A stretch of DNA of 64,000 nt from Psilocybe azurescens. Lineage: Eukaryota > Basidiomycota > Agaricomycetes > Agaricales > Agrocybaceae. The stretch spans positions 186,001 to 250,000 of the forward strand of contig JAJIRX010000668.1 in assembly GCA_023853785.1 (NCBI GenBank), in the 5' to 3' direction. The notes under the pieces are model-generated. The model was given only the letters and a program-made list of their open reading frames with translations. It did not search any database and had not been told where the DNA came from. Each line of letters opens with the position of its first letter. Within the stretch, counting starts at the first letter, position 1. The position numbers were made by a program, and so were the translations under genes. Below are positions 36,386 through 47,616 of this stretch, piece by piece.

Positions 36386-38371
36386 GAGATATCACATCAC
36401 ACCTGAACCATTCCTTCCTTCCAACACGTCACGGAGAACTCCAGTCTCGAGCGCACGGTAAACCCTCCTCATACAAATTTCAATCGACTTTCACAGCCCA
36501 CGTAAAGTTAGAAACAGGCTCGTGAACAGAGACCTAAAGGGCGGATATAGGATCCGAGTATTCCGTTAATGTTGAGCTTATAAGTGAGTACGTGAGTAAG
36601 TAAGTAATTAGAAGGGAAAGAAGGGAGGGAAGAGAAGGAAAAGAAGGATAAAGATCAAATGAAGGCCCTTGATCATGCGAGGTTCGGTGGGCATTCTAAA
36701 CCCTGTATGTGAGTCTATGTGTGCACACAGTAAGCAACAAGACCCGATAAATCCAAATGAAGGACACGGCATCATTACTTACCTGGAGCTAAACAGAAAT
36801 ATCCACACCACTGACCATCGTGATCGACCCACGATTTCCTGATTGAAGACTCGAAGAATTCGAAGTACACGGACTTAATTATACTGGCCTGTCAAAAGCA
36901 AAAGTGGCAAGGAGAAAGGTCTTGTGATCACATACCATTGGACACGTTGGCCTGTAGGCTGAGAGGCACCTGGTGGTGGTGGTGGGTAGTAGCATACCAT
37001 CGCCGATCCATCGACTCGGGGAGGGTTCAAAGGTGTCGCTTCCGAACGGTGGCTACTCTGCTAATGTCAGCCTCATGTCAGAGGAACGTCGAACCCAGTG
37101 TCCACCCATGCTCAGACACCATTTTCAAAGTCAAAGCTAAAACTAAAACGCAGACTTCGCAGATCACAAAGCATGAAGAGAACTTCTAGGCTGACAAAAG
37201 ATAAGAGCTTCTTCAGTCATACTTAAGTATACGCATGCATGGCGCAGCAACGAAACCGTCATTTCTTACCATCTCAGAAGCACCAAACCGTCTTCGCAAT
37301 CAAAACGTGGTCCCCTATGTCGTTGAAACAGTCAACGAAATCAACATGAAAGGAACGCCTTGTCAAATTCGTCCATCGCACAGACCGCAGATGCATCAAT
37401 TCTAGTCCCCTCCTACGTCGATCGAAGCCTTCACGTCCTGTCCCCTGTCATAACAAACTAATTAGAGCTTCCTTCTCATCTGGTGACACTTTCCGTTGCA
37501 TCAGCTGTTCACATATATGGACTTACTGACCTTATAAATGACCACAGATTGCCTACTCAGTATAAACTTCTTCACAGAATGAATGAATGTGAATGATGAA
37601 ACGCGCTGAAAGATAGGCCACAATGCGGCTGTTTCATCAGTAGACTCGGAAAGAGGCAGAAGAACAGCGCTAAGAATGACAGGTCCACGATAAGGAGTAT
37701 TTGTGTCGCGTGACGTAAGTAAAAAAGATTTCAGGAAGGAAGAAAGGAAATCCAACGCACTTTACAGTGTACCGGTCTGATGATGAATCCCCACATCCTG
37801 TCAAAATCCTTTCGTAAAAGGCAACGTCGCAGAGTTTAGCTTTGAGCCCTGGAGCAGTTTTGATTAATGTTATTACGGCGTGATGAACTTGTCTTGTCCT
37901 TTCATATGTTCAATTATGAAGTGTCATATGTCGAAGTCTTATGGCAGACAGGTGTATGTTGCGATTATTTCGCCATCCTGATTGCGAAAGACACTTTGTC
38001 TAAGTAGGAAAGCAGAGAAAAGTGGATGGAGAAACGTACTAGTCGCATCAATGGAAGTGTAGCAATAGTATTGCGTGGGTTGTAAACCCTCGGATCTTGC
38101 TATGCTGAGATATATAAATGCAAGGCAGCCGCTCTCAAGAGAAAAGTCAGAGCCCCCTAGATCAACTACTTCGGTATCGCCCCAAAAGAAAAACTCTTCA
38201 TAACGCGACATTGTGTGATAAGATGGAGGTTCGCAGCGCGAGATGCATTGCTCAGGATTCTATGTCTAATACAAATCTGACCGAAACACATAACGTCAGT
38301 CATCGACAACACAGGCCTCACGAAAGTTTGAGCTTCATTACCTAGTAGTAGTATATAAGTCTCGTCGCTGC
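36386..38371. other. Gene-poor interval
   Basis: No gene could be supported. A reverse open frame at 37501-37755 (central PYRGPVILSAVLLPLSE) has a moderately protein-like composition but lacks a start and any recognisable family. 36590-36660 is a GA-rich tract. Confidence 0.35.
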
Positions 38372-38665
38372 TTAATGGGCCGTCTGTCCTCCATACAATG
38401 AGCTTGTGGTGGTGGTGGTGCTAGTAGTAGTAGTGTTGGCGGGTAACAAGCAACACCTATAACATCCCGATGTTTCATGCACTGAATACGATATATTGTT
38501 GCACGGCGTGGGCCATGGATAGCAATTTCGATCGCATTGAAACTCGGGCGGCACCGTTCCCGTCTGTGGACGCGGAGCCGCGTTCGTTATGCCAGCATTC
38601 CCGACCAAGAGGACGACAAGGCCGAGAAAAGACAAGGAGAGAGGCAGCAAGGAAGATCTGTACAT
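38372..38665 (-). CDS. Small secreted six-cysteine protein
   Basis: A single open exon of 97 residues. The N-terminus is a signal peptide (SLLPLSLSFLGLVVLLVG, probable cleavage after ITNAA near residue 30). The mature part has six cysteines spaced C-x3-C-x6-C-x12-C-x2-C-C between PPEFQC and YRCCLLP, one N-glycosylation sequon before the CC pair (NIS), and a Thr/Ser-rich tail. The cysteine pattern does not fit hydrophobins (eight cysteines). Small secreted cysteine-rich proteins in agaricomycetes are often regulated by development or host contact, but no role can be read from sequence. A gene this short in a gene-poor stretch needs transcript support. It is not obviously a shadow of anything on the other strand. 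Confidence 0.6.
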   Translation of the reverse strand: MYRSSLLPLSLSFLGLVVLLVGNAGITNAAPRPQTGTVPPEFQCDRNCYPWPTPCNNISYSVHETSGCYRCCLLPANTTTTSTTTTTSSLYGGQTAH

Positions 38666-39336
38666 CTCTGTTCCAATGTAGCGTTGGGTACTGCTGTAGG
38701 AAGCAACCAGTGAGATTACGGCGCGTCAAACGCGTATTAAAGGGACACCCACCTTCAAAACGTTGAAATGACTTGAATCCTTAAGATTTGTCCAAGAGTA
38801 AGATGTGTACTGTGCATCTTAAGATTATGCCCATGGTACTTATACGTATTTACCTGTTTGTACAATGTAAGATAGTACCCAGGACAGCAAATACGACGAC
38901 GTTCGACCATACCGGTTCTCAATCACGCCCGAAAGCTTCCATTGCATGCAGCGTCATTAAAGTTAAGTACCGGAGGCTGACTGTCGCGAGTGTTCATATC
39001 CGACTATTGAAGCGAGAGCGAAGGTTCTGCTAGGGGGTAATGCGGTGGTAGTTTGTATGGATGGAAGTGATGGTGAACCACAAAGACGTGCAACTCATCT
39101 GTTCAGTTCAACTCCAACTAAACTCTAACTTCAACGCGTTGAAACTTCGTTGAACACGTGATTGCGCACAATCTCCAGCCCGTCAAACCTGTCAAAACCC
39201 AACTTGCTTTGCACTCCTTTATCTATTCCGCCATGTAATAGGTAGATAACAAGAGTGGGGATGAGAGAAAAAAATGAGAAAAAACCAATGACAACGTCAA
39301 CCACCCTATTAAGCGCGAGTATGTAACGTAGCACAT
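38666..39336. other. Interval between the small secreted protein and ATM1
   Basis: Probable promoter of the small secreted protein gene and 3' untranslated region of ATM1. No gene was seen. Confidence 0.4.
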
Positions 39337-42300
39337 TTACCCCTCCTGCGCCGCCTCCTCCTCCTCTATCCTCTCTAGCGACGCCTGCTGCTGCCACATA
39401 CTATAATAAAGACCTCTCAGCTTCATAAGCTCCTCATGCGTCCCCTGTTCTACCACTTCGCCTTCTCTCAACACAATGATGAGATCTGGTATATCCAGAA
39501 AAAAAAATCAACAGATGTTCTCTAAGAAAAATAGAAAGAACAAAAAGGGAAAACGCACCAGATTCAACAACAGTGCGCAAACGATGCGCAATAAAGATGC
39601 TCGTGCGAGCTTTATCCAATAAAGCGGTGTTGATGTTTTTCATGAGCTCCGACTCGGTATGCGCATCCAAAGCCGAAGTCTACGAATGAAAAAGAACGAA
39701 AGCGAAAAAAAGCCAGTCAGCAGAAATCCAATCACATAAACATAAAGTTCCCAGAAGCGAAGAAAGAAAGAAAGAAAGAATCAACTACTCACAGCCTCAT
39801 CAAAGAACAAAATCGGCGGATCCTTCAACATAACCCTCGCCACCGCCAGACGCTGCTTCTCGCCCCCACTGATCATCAGCCCCCTCTCTCCAACCATTGT
39901 AGCATACCCAGCCGGCAAGCGCGCGATCGTCTTGTCCACATTCGCCTTCCTCGCCGCCTCCTTCACCTCCTCGTCCGTCGCATCCAGCCGCCCATATCGC
40001 ACATTATGCATGATGTCCGCATGGAACAGCGGCGTGTCCTGCGGCACCACCCCGATCGCGCGCCGCAGCGACTCGAGCTGCACGCGCGTGACGTCCTGCT
40101 CGTCGATGTATATCCGCCCGGCGCCCGGCTCGTAGAACCTGTACAGGAGCCGGAACACGGTGGACTTGCCGCACCCCGATGGGCCGACGATGGCCACCTT
40201 TTGCCTGCGGGCACTGTGAACGACAGATTGCGGAAGATGGGCCGGTCGGGGTGGTACCCGAAGGCGACGTTCTCGAATCTGATCGAGCCACCTTGCAGAT
40301 GCAGTGGTTGCGCGTCAGAAGCATCCTATAGATAGAGACATCAGCAACAGTTTCATTCGACCAGGAAATGGAGAAGAAGGACGGACCTTGGGTGGTGTGT
40401 TTTCCTCGACGAGCTTGTACAACACCTCCATATCCAGGAGGTTCTGCCTCATCTCTCTGTAAATCGTACCCAAAAGTTGAGAGGCAGCGAAAGCTGGAAA
40501 ATCAGCTGGTTGACCATGACCAAATCGCCAACAGTCATAGTGCCTATAACACCAACACCCTTAGCTCAACAAAAAGACAACCACAGAAAAACTAACTTAC
40601 CGTTAACAACACCTTGCGCAGCCAGGAACATCGCCAGCGTCAGAGCACTCGAGAAAATGACATTTTGCCCCGAATTCAAATAGGCCAGCGACGTCGTAAT
40701 CTTCACGCTCGACTTTTCATAATCTTGCAGATGCTTGTCATACTGTGCGATTTCATACTTCTCGTTGTTGAAATGCTACTGGTGTCAAAAAGACACGAAA
40801 AAATAGGACGCAAGCATTATGAGGGGTATGCACAAAATACAGGAGTATCATATTTTAAAGAAACGTACCTTGACAGCTTCAAAGTTGATCAACGAGTCCA
40901 CAGCGACAGTGGCAGCTTTGTTGTCCGCCTGGTTAGCCTCTCTTCTAAAGCGAGTCCTGTGATCCATTACGTCGTTAACACCACACACATATCCTTGAGA
41001 ACAACGACCATAGAATGCGGCGAACCTCCATGAAGTGGTGCGAACGGTAAACCAAGTGTACGCAACCATAGCCAAAGCGGTGATAGCTGCAAAATCCCAT
41101 CCGAATTTATATGTCTACGTCGTGACAATATGCTATCAGTCAAAAAAACTCATAGTCAGAGAGCATAGAAAACCGCACCAGAATTCCGCAAACCATACTA
41201 ATCTCCAGTGCGGTAGGTGCAATACGGAAAATGATAGCCTGCAAGAGGAACGTAATACCTCTTTCATCACGAAATAATAATAAAAACAGGCAATGTGAGT
41301 AGAGAACACGAAAAAGCCAAAAGTCTCTCGAGCACTCACTTGGTTCCTCTATCAATAGCCCTAGTCAAGCCACCCGTCTGTCGATTCAGATGAAACTTCA
41401 AATCGAGATTAAGCAGGTGCTCGAATGTCTGCCTCGCCACTTTGCGAACCGCCCGCTGTCCGATATTAGCGAAAACCGCGTTCAGTAATTCGCTCGACAG
41501 GGCGGCGCCGATCCTGGCCGCGCCATCTATATGAGAGAATTCCGTGATCAGATTCAGAATACAGAAAGTGATACGAGGCAGAAAAGTAAAAGGATAACTT
41601 ACAGCCGATGATCAACGAGCCCGCCAAAACCCATACCGTTGATGCCGATGTGATATCCACGTTCAGGGAGTCCACTACTGATTTAAAGATTTGCGGGACT
41701 TGTACATTCAGAATCTAGTTCCCGAAACACGGAAGGATGAAGGGACGAAACGATGGGAAAAGGCAACGACTCGTCAAATTCCAACCTCATCAAAGCATGC
41801 AACGACACGTACCTTTGCAAGAACCAACAGCGCGAACCCTCCTAACACCGTCAGACGCGTCTTCCAGTCGTTCTTCGGCCATACATTAACCATGAGCCTT
41901 TTGATAATGCTCCAATCCGTCCTGCGCTGTTCCGCATTTGATGGATGCTCTTTGTCAGAAGGAGGAGCGGTTGATGATGATTCGGAGGATGAGGAGTCCG
42001 GAGTCGACGACGCGGGAGACTGCGGTGCCGAGGTCGAAACCGGCGGAGGGGGCTGCGGGATGGAGTTTGTCGTCTTGGTTTTGAGGGAAGGCGTATCCTC
42101 ACTCGGCGGCGGCGGGGCCATATGCTGGAAGTGTCTTCTTCCGCCTCCATGGCTAGCAACAGTAGCCTTCCATACATCGCTCACAGGAATCGTGCCCTGT
42201 GCACGCGAATGCAAAGAGCGACTGTAGGAGGATGGGCCATCGAATTTGAAAGCCGGCGAAGTCGGTCGACAGTTGCTATGAAGACGACGCGAAAGCGCAT

Positions 42301-42439
42301 GAGCATGGGCGTGCATGCGTGTACCCAGCTCAGAAGATCCGGCTGAGACTAGCATACGATGCGATGTGGAGTTGCTCGCCGCATATGCCTGGGGCGGGAT
42401 ATCCCTCCGGCAGACCAATCCACGCGTCCGACTGCTCAT
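39337..42439 (-). CDS. ATM1: Mitochondrial ABC transporter Atm1 (iron-sulfur cluster export)
   Basis: About eleven exons rebuild a half-size ABC-B transporter. Order: Arg/Ser/His-rich presequence (start at 42439 or 42355), Pro/Ser-rich linker, [20 protein letters not shown], then [99 protein letters not shown]. The nucleotide-binding domain has Walker [10 protein letters not shown], signature [12 protein letters not shown], Walker B ILFFDEATSALD and the switch region FIAHRLRTV. Atm1 exports a glutathione-linked sulfur or Fe-S precursor from the matrix for cytosolic Fe-S assembly. Two single-base losses are inferred, at 40472-40475 (PLNF to LGTIYRE) and 40199-40202 (VPAGK to KVAIVG). Since the gene is essential in yeast, sequence error is likelier than decay. 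Confidence 0.9.
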
Positions 42440-43553
42440 CCCACTCTTTCCGCCATCTCTCACATATCCACAGGACACCTTCGATTCCACCCCATAACCG
42501 CTTTACCCAACGACGTACTCATACCCATACCCCGGGCAGCAGCATTCTCCAGTCGCACACAGATGGAAACGGCCATCCTGAATCAATGGTTTTTTTGCAG
42601 ACTGGTTTGACCAGCCTTCGTCAATTATGCTCGCTAGACCCGGTTCAGCAACACGCTTCCCAACCAGCAAGGATGCATATACTGTTACAATCTCAGTCGA
42701 GACTCGAAGCCGAAGAGTCGAATCTTGATTTCTCTCGTTCCTGGATCGAATCGCACTATTACGTCCACGGTCCAAGTTCCCCTAACACAATCGCGGTGCC
42801 TCCAATAAAGCGTGCAAAACCAAGGAAAACGCAGCAGGCAGAGTCAGAGAAGAACGCAGGACAAAGTCGGAAGCAAGAACACACGGGGCTTACACCGACT
42901 CCTCGAGTTTCGACGCTTAAATTAGGTGAACATCCCAATTTTGATGACACATGACGCGATTCATCATTCCCCTCCGGATTCACATGGGTGTTTATCTAAT
43001 CTGATAAGACTCAGAGAGATCCGGTTAGTCCGACGGCCTTGGCCCATAGCTTTCCAAGCAATTTTCAAGTCAAGATGAATGGGCTTGGAATGGGCGCCTA
43101 TTTAATACATATGCACGACATGAACAGTCTCCAGAAGTTACAGAAAAGAATTAAAGGAAGAATGAACAGGACTTACAAGAATTAATGCCATCGCTAGAGT
43201 TCTTGACAAAGATGATGATAGCCATGACACAGAAGAGTCGATAGCAAATGGCGAATAGTTTAATACAGCACGATACAAGTACAGCTAGAAAGTTACAGCC
43301 TAATGGTACATAGCCTAGTCCTACATGTACAAGCAACAAACCAGAAAAAATGAAAAGAAAAAGATTTTTTTTTGGGGGGAGTGTGGTTTAGAAATGTAGA
43401 TGAATCACGGGGAAAGCATGGTAAGGGGGAAATCAGTCGCAGTCCACAAAATTCTGCAATCAACGATAACGAAGGGCAAAAAGAGAGCAAGAAAAACACA
43501 AATCACGAAGAATCACAGCCACATGTTGAAACAGATAGAGCACAAACTGAGAA
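42440..43553. other. Interval upstream of ATM1
   Basis: Contains the ATM1 promoter and the 3' flank of the WD40 gene. A forward open frame reaches 42954 (end KLGEHPNFDDT) and includes a TTTTTTGCAG that looks like a splice acceptor near 42590, so a small divergent gene is possible, but no model could be supported. Confidence 0.3.
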
Positions 43554-46500
43554 TCACATCCATCCTTCATCGACCCACCACCGCTTCTCAGCACCTCTCA
43601 CGCTCCACTCAACAACGGCACCCACACCCACACCCGCCTCGCCCTCTCCAGTGCCCCATCCCCCATTACTATACGGGTGCCCATGTCCATACGCACCGCC
43701 ATACCCGCCGCCCCCATGCCCCATGCCCATCCCAGCACCCGCGCCCGCACCGACACCCAACACATACATCTTCTCCCCCCACGGATCAAAGCACATCCCC
43801 GCAATATCCAGATCATCATAATACCCGTACTTCCTGCCCGACCCCGCTTTGCCCTTGCCCCCTCTCCCATTACCCCCACCTCTCCTATCGCTACCGATAC
43901 CATTGGTACCACCACCGAGGCGTTTGTCGTTATCCGCCGCGTTTAAGGCCGAGGAGGAGGAGGAGGAAGAGGATGATTCCAAGCCCCCATAACGTACACC
44001 TGGCCACCCTTCCTCACCCCACCCACCGGCACCCCCGAGCTCGAACTCAAACTCGAGCTCGACCTCTCGCTGGAGCCGTACCGAGCCGACATCGATGCCG
44101 TATTGAACCCTGAGCGCGAATTGCTGCTGAAAATCGACCCCATCGTCCACGTCGCATTCGCATTCGTATTGGAATTGATAGAAGAAGCTGGAATCCTCCC
44201 CTGCCCTCCCTGCCTAATCCTCCTGCCACGGACCCCCAGCGACAGAGGGCGACCCGCTCCTCGAGTCTCCCGATACGCATTCGAAATCCACCCCGTCCTG
44301 TTCCGGCTCCTGATCATCATCGTCGTCCTCTTCTTCGCGTTCAACATCATTGTGATATCTTGGTGGGTGATATCGATCCTCATCATCATCATCCACCTCC
44401 ACCCTGTCCTCCTCTTCCTCTTCCTCTTCGTCCTCATCCTCGTCCACCGCAATCTCATCGTCCTCCTCCTCAACATCAACATCCATGCTATCCTCCTCCT
44501 CTTCCTCCTCCTCTACCACAATCCTCCTCTCACCCGCCGCACCACTACTCAACCGACTCGGGATTCCATGTCCAGCAAGCAGCGCATGCACCTCGCTCTC
44601 CACATCCCGGTCGCCCAGATCAGGAACGACCACAATTCCATCACCCTCCTCCGCCTCGCCTTCAGTATCATCCCCCTCCGCCGCTGCCACCTCGCCCTGC
44701 CCACCCTCCCTCTCCTCATCCCCGTCTTCGTCTGCAATCGCCCCCTCCTGACCCTCCTCATGTTCAGCGGTAGTCTGCGCCTGCCTCCTCTCATATTCCT
44801 CAAACCGCGCCTGAACCTGCGGCCACCGCCCATTCTGCACGAGCTCCAACGCATGCGCTCTCGTCGACATCAACATCGGAACCGGCGGCGCCATTGACGC
44901 GTGACGATCCCACTCAGGTACACGTTGATGCTCGAGAGGGGGCCCAACCAATCCGCATCGCGCATCCTCTCATCATCCTCGCCAACACCGCTCCGGGGCT
45001 CGCGCTCGCCGCCGCCGTTGCCGTTGTCGTCTCCTCTGCCGCAGCGGGTGCACTCCACCCGCGCAGCGTCATGCCCAGGCCGAGCCCGCCCCACCCGAGC
45101 GTGCGCCATGTCGAGTCGCCGATGCTCGCAGGCGGCGAGTACCCGCCTGCAGTTCTCGTAGTGCCAGCGGCAGGGGCAGGGGCAGGGGCGGTGGGAGACC
45201 GAGCAATCCCGCTCGTTGCGTTCGAGCGCGACATCGGCGGCGGGCTCGGCGCGTGTGCAGGCGCAGGTGCAGGTGCGTGCGGGTAAGGATGGCCGCGCGG
45301 GAAGGACGCAGCGGCTTGAGGGTGCTGATATGGCGCATGCACATGCGCGCGCGAGTGCCCATGGGCAGCATAAGGATGAAGAGGATAAGGGGCAGATGCG
45401 GATGCAGAAGCCGGTATGCTATTAGGCGGCAGCGGGATCCTGAACGCGTCGCCCAGCGCTTGCACGATGCCCGGCTGATGATGATGATGCTGTCCCGCCG
45501 TTGTTGAACCCGGGCCCGAACCTGAAGCAGAGGTGGAAGCAGTAGACGACCGCCTCAGCGGAGACGGCGCTGTCGCCGCGGATGAGCCATTCCCACTCGT
45601 AGGCGCGGTCATCCGTCGATCAAGCGCAGCGCGCCTCGCTGTCTCGGACCGGGACCCTGAATCACCGGAGCCCGAAACGGAAGCATTTTCGCCTGCCGCC
45701 CCCGCCCCCGCCTCCGCCCTTATTTCCCCAGACCGCGCATTACTAACAGGCAACCCCTGCGCATCAATATGCGGGCATTTCTCCTCGCAGCAGCAGCGTT
45801 TCCAACAGCATCGGGACGGGGCTGAGAAGCGGATGCCGGTCTCGGCCTCGAACGCGTACGTCCACCGGTGTGCGTCTGTGTCTGTACGCGAAGAGATGTA
45901 CTTGAGGGAGGAGGAGGAGGGTTGGATAGCGTCGGCACGGGGACAATATCATGCGTCTCGAACGTCCGCGCGTCGACGACGTGTACGAGAGACGTGTGCT
46001 GATTTCGCAAAAAAAAAAAAATGTCAATATATGCGCCTTTTTTTTAATAGTTAAAGAAGAAATAAAGAAAAAACATCGAAAGAAGTGACAAGTGGAGAGA
46101 AACAAGGCAAAAGCCCAAAACAAAGTAAAACAAAAACAAAAGACAAAAACCCACCTCCGTAAATGCCATAACTTCCTTGCCCATTCTCGCGCCTTCTCCA
46201 CTATTAAACTTGACGCTCCTCACGCACCACCCAGGCGCCTTCGTCCCTCTGGTCCAATCCCACGGATCATCCGTCAACCACCCCGTCGCCCCCCCATTCC
46301 CTACCCCTCCACCCGCACCCAACCCCATCCCGCGCGTTTTATCCGTCTGCCACACCCTCATCGGCCTCGAGCTCCGCACATCCCACACAGCAACGACGCC
46401 CTCTTGGCTCGCCACCGCAAACTTGCTCCCGTCCCCTGAGAACGCAGTGGAGAACGCCGCCGCGAGCGAGGCCGAGTGGAACGCGGAGAGCGGGGAGTGT

Positions 46501-47616
46501 TCTGGGGGCGGGATGGCGAGCGTGTGGATGGGCGTGAAGGAGATGTGCGCGCCGCCGGTGATTTGGTGGAAGTAGATCTTGCTCGAGTCGCCGACGGAGA
46601 GCAGGGTGCGGCCGTCGGGTGATATGGAGGCTGTGAATAGAACAGAGCAAGTGATAATGCACGACGGTCAGTATGTATGCAGTGTATGAAGTAGCACGGC
46701 CTCCAAAATGTTTGGCGACTTGATCATGCTGGAAATACGACTCACAATGATTGATCGCTACATCTAGCTTGAGCTCTCCGACTGGCTTCAGCGTCCTCGG
46801 ACCCCGCACGCGCATCGGTATATCATACATCCTAATGCTCCAATCATTATTGCTGATCACGACCCGTGGCTCGACGCTGCTCTGATGGGACCCCGTCAGA
46901 CTCAGCGACGTGAGCAAAACTCGAGTTGTTGATCGACCCAATGAGGCGATCTTCGGATTCCCAAACGCGGCGGGTGCGGGGCGGGCGGGATTTCAGTGTC
47001 CCTGTGCCTGATGATCGCGAGCTTGAAGTGGACGATGGTGTGTAGTATGACAAATGCAGCTCCCTGTCTTGCCCGCCTGCTGCGATGAGCGTGTCGTCTA
47101 CGCCAACAGGAAGCGACGTCAGCGAATTCGGGGTGAACCCCAACTTTGATAGGATCCGTGTCGGCTATAGAACAAAAATTAGATCCGCATCAATCATTGC
47201 TCTAGTGATAGATTGCCAAGAGGGCGACACGGGATGCGAGAAATGGGAGATGACGAATACAACCGCAGCGTTACAACCTGCTTGCATACGCACTGCGCAA
47301 AAGATGATAGACAGCCACTCACAGTACCAGGAGAATGCATATCCTGCTCAGCGATCCCTTTATTGACGACATAGTTGACCACTCCCCGCTCGCGTGGACA
47401 TATCAGCAGATCGCGTAGTTGCCTACTCGCGAAGGATCAGGTCCAGAGTTCGGTTAGATGTGCAATATAAGCGATATAAAGAAGAGGAGAAAGCCCTGTG
47501 AGCTCCTCACGATGTCGGCACCAAAGAGCTGAGACTCACACATGGGCAATAGTAGGGGCAGCAGGGGCAATGGCGAGCGGACTGTTGGAGTCGAGCAGGA
47601 AGGGATCGCGGGCCAT
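43554..47616 (-). CDS. WD40-type protein with DUF2415-like DLL motif
   Basis: Start at 47616 gives MARDPFLLDSNSPLAIAPAA, then across an intron QLRDLLICPRERGVVNYVVN, which carries the DLL motif typical of DUF2415 proteins. Beta-propeller blades follow: VDDTLIAAGGQDRELHLSYY, EPRVVISNNDWSIRMYDIPM, SISPDGRTLLSVGDSSKIYF, FAVASQEGVVAVWDVRSSRP, SLVHVVDARTFETHDIVPVP and, at the end, DLDIAGMCFDPWGEKMYVLG...VVEWSVRG. Between blades lies a cysteine cluster (RCCWKRCCCEEKCPHIDAQG, read in a shifted frame near 45770-45840) and a long Ser/Ala/Pro then Asp/Glu-rich insertion. Function is unknown; propellers usually scaffold complexes. Inferred single-base errors include 44938-44942 and, with opposite sign, 46916-46919; others lie near 45900 and 45000. 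Exon limits are partly uncertain. Confidence 0.75.

Noticed and set aside
44103..44897. Forward hydrophobic open frame of 264 codons that looks like a membrane protein
   Set aside because: It is the complement of the Asp/Glu-rich insertion in the WD40 protein; leucine and isoleucine runs are expected from that.
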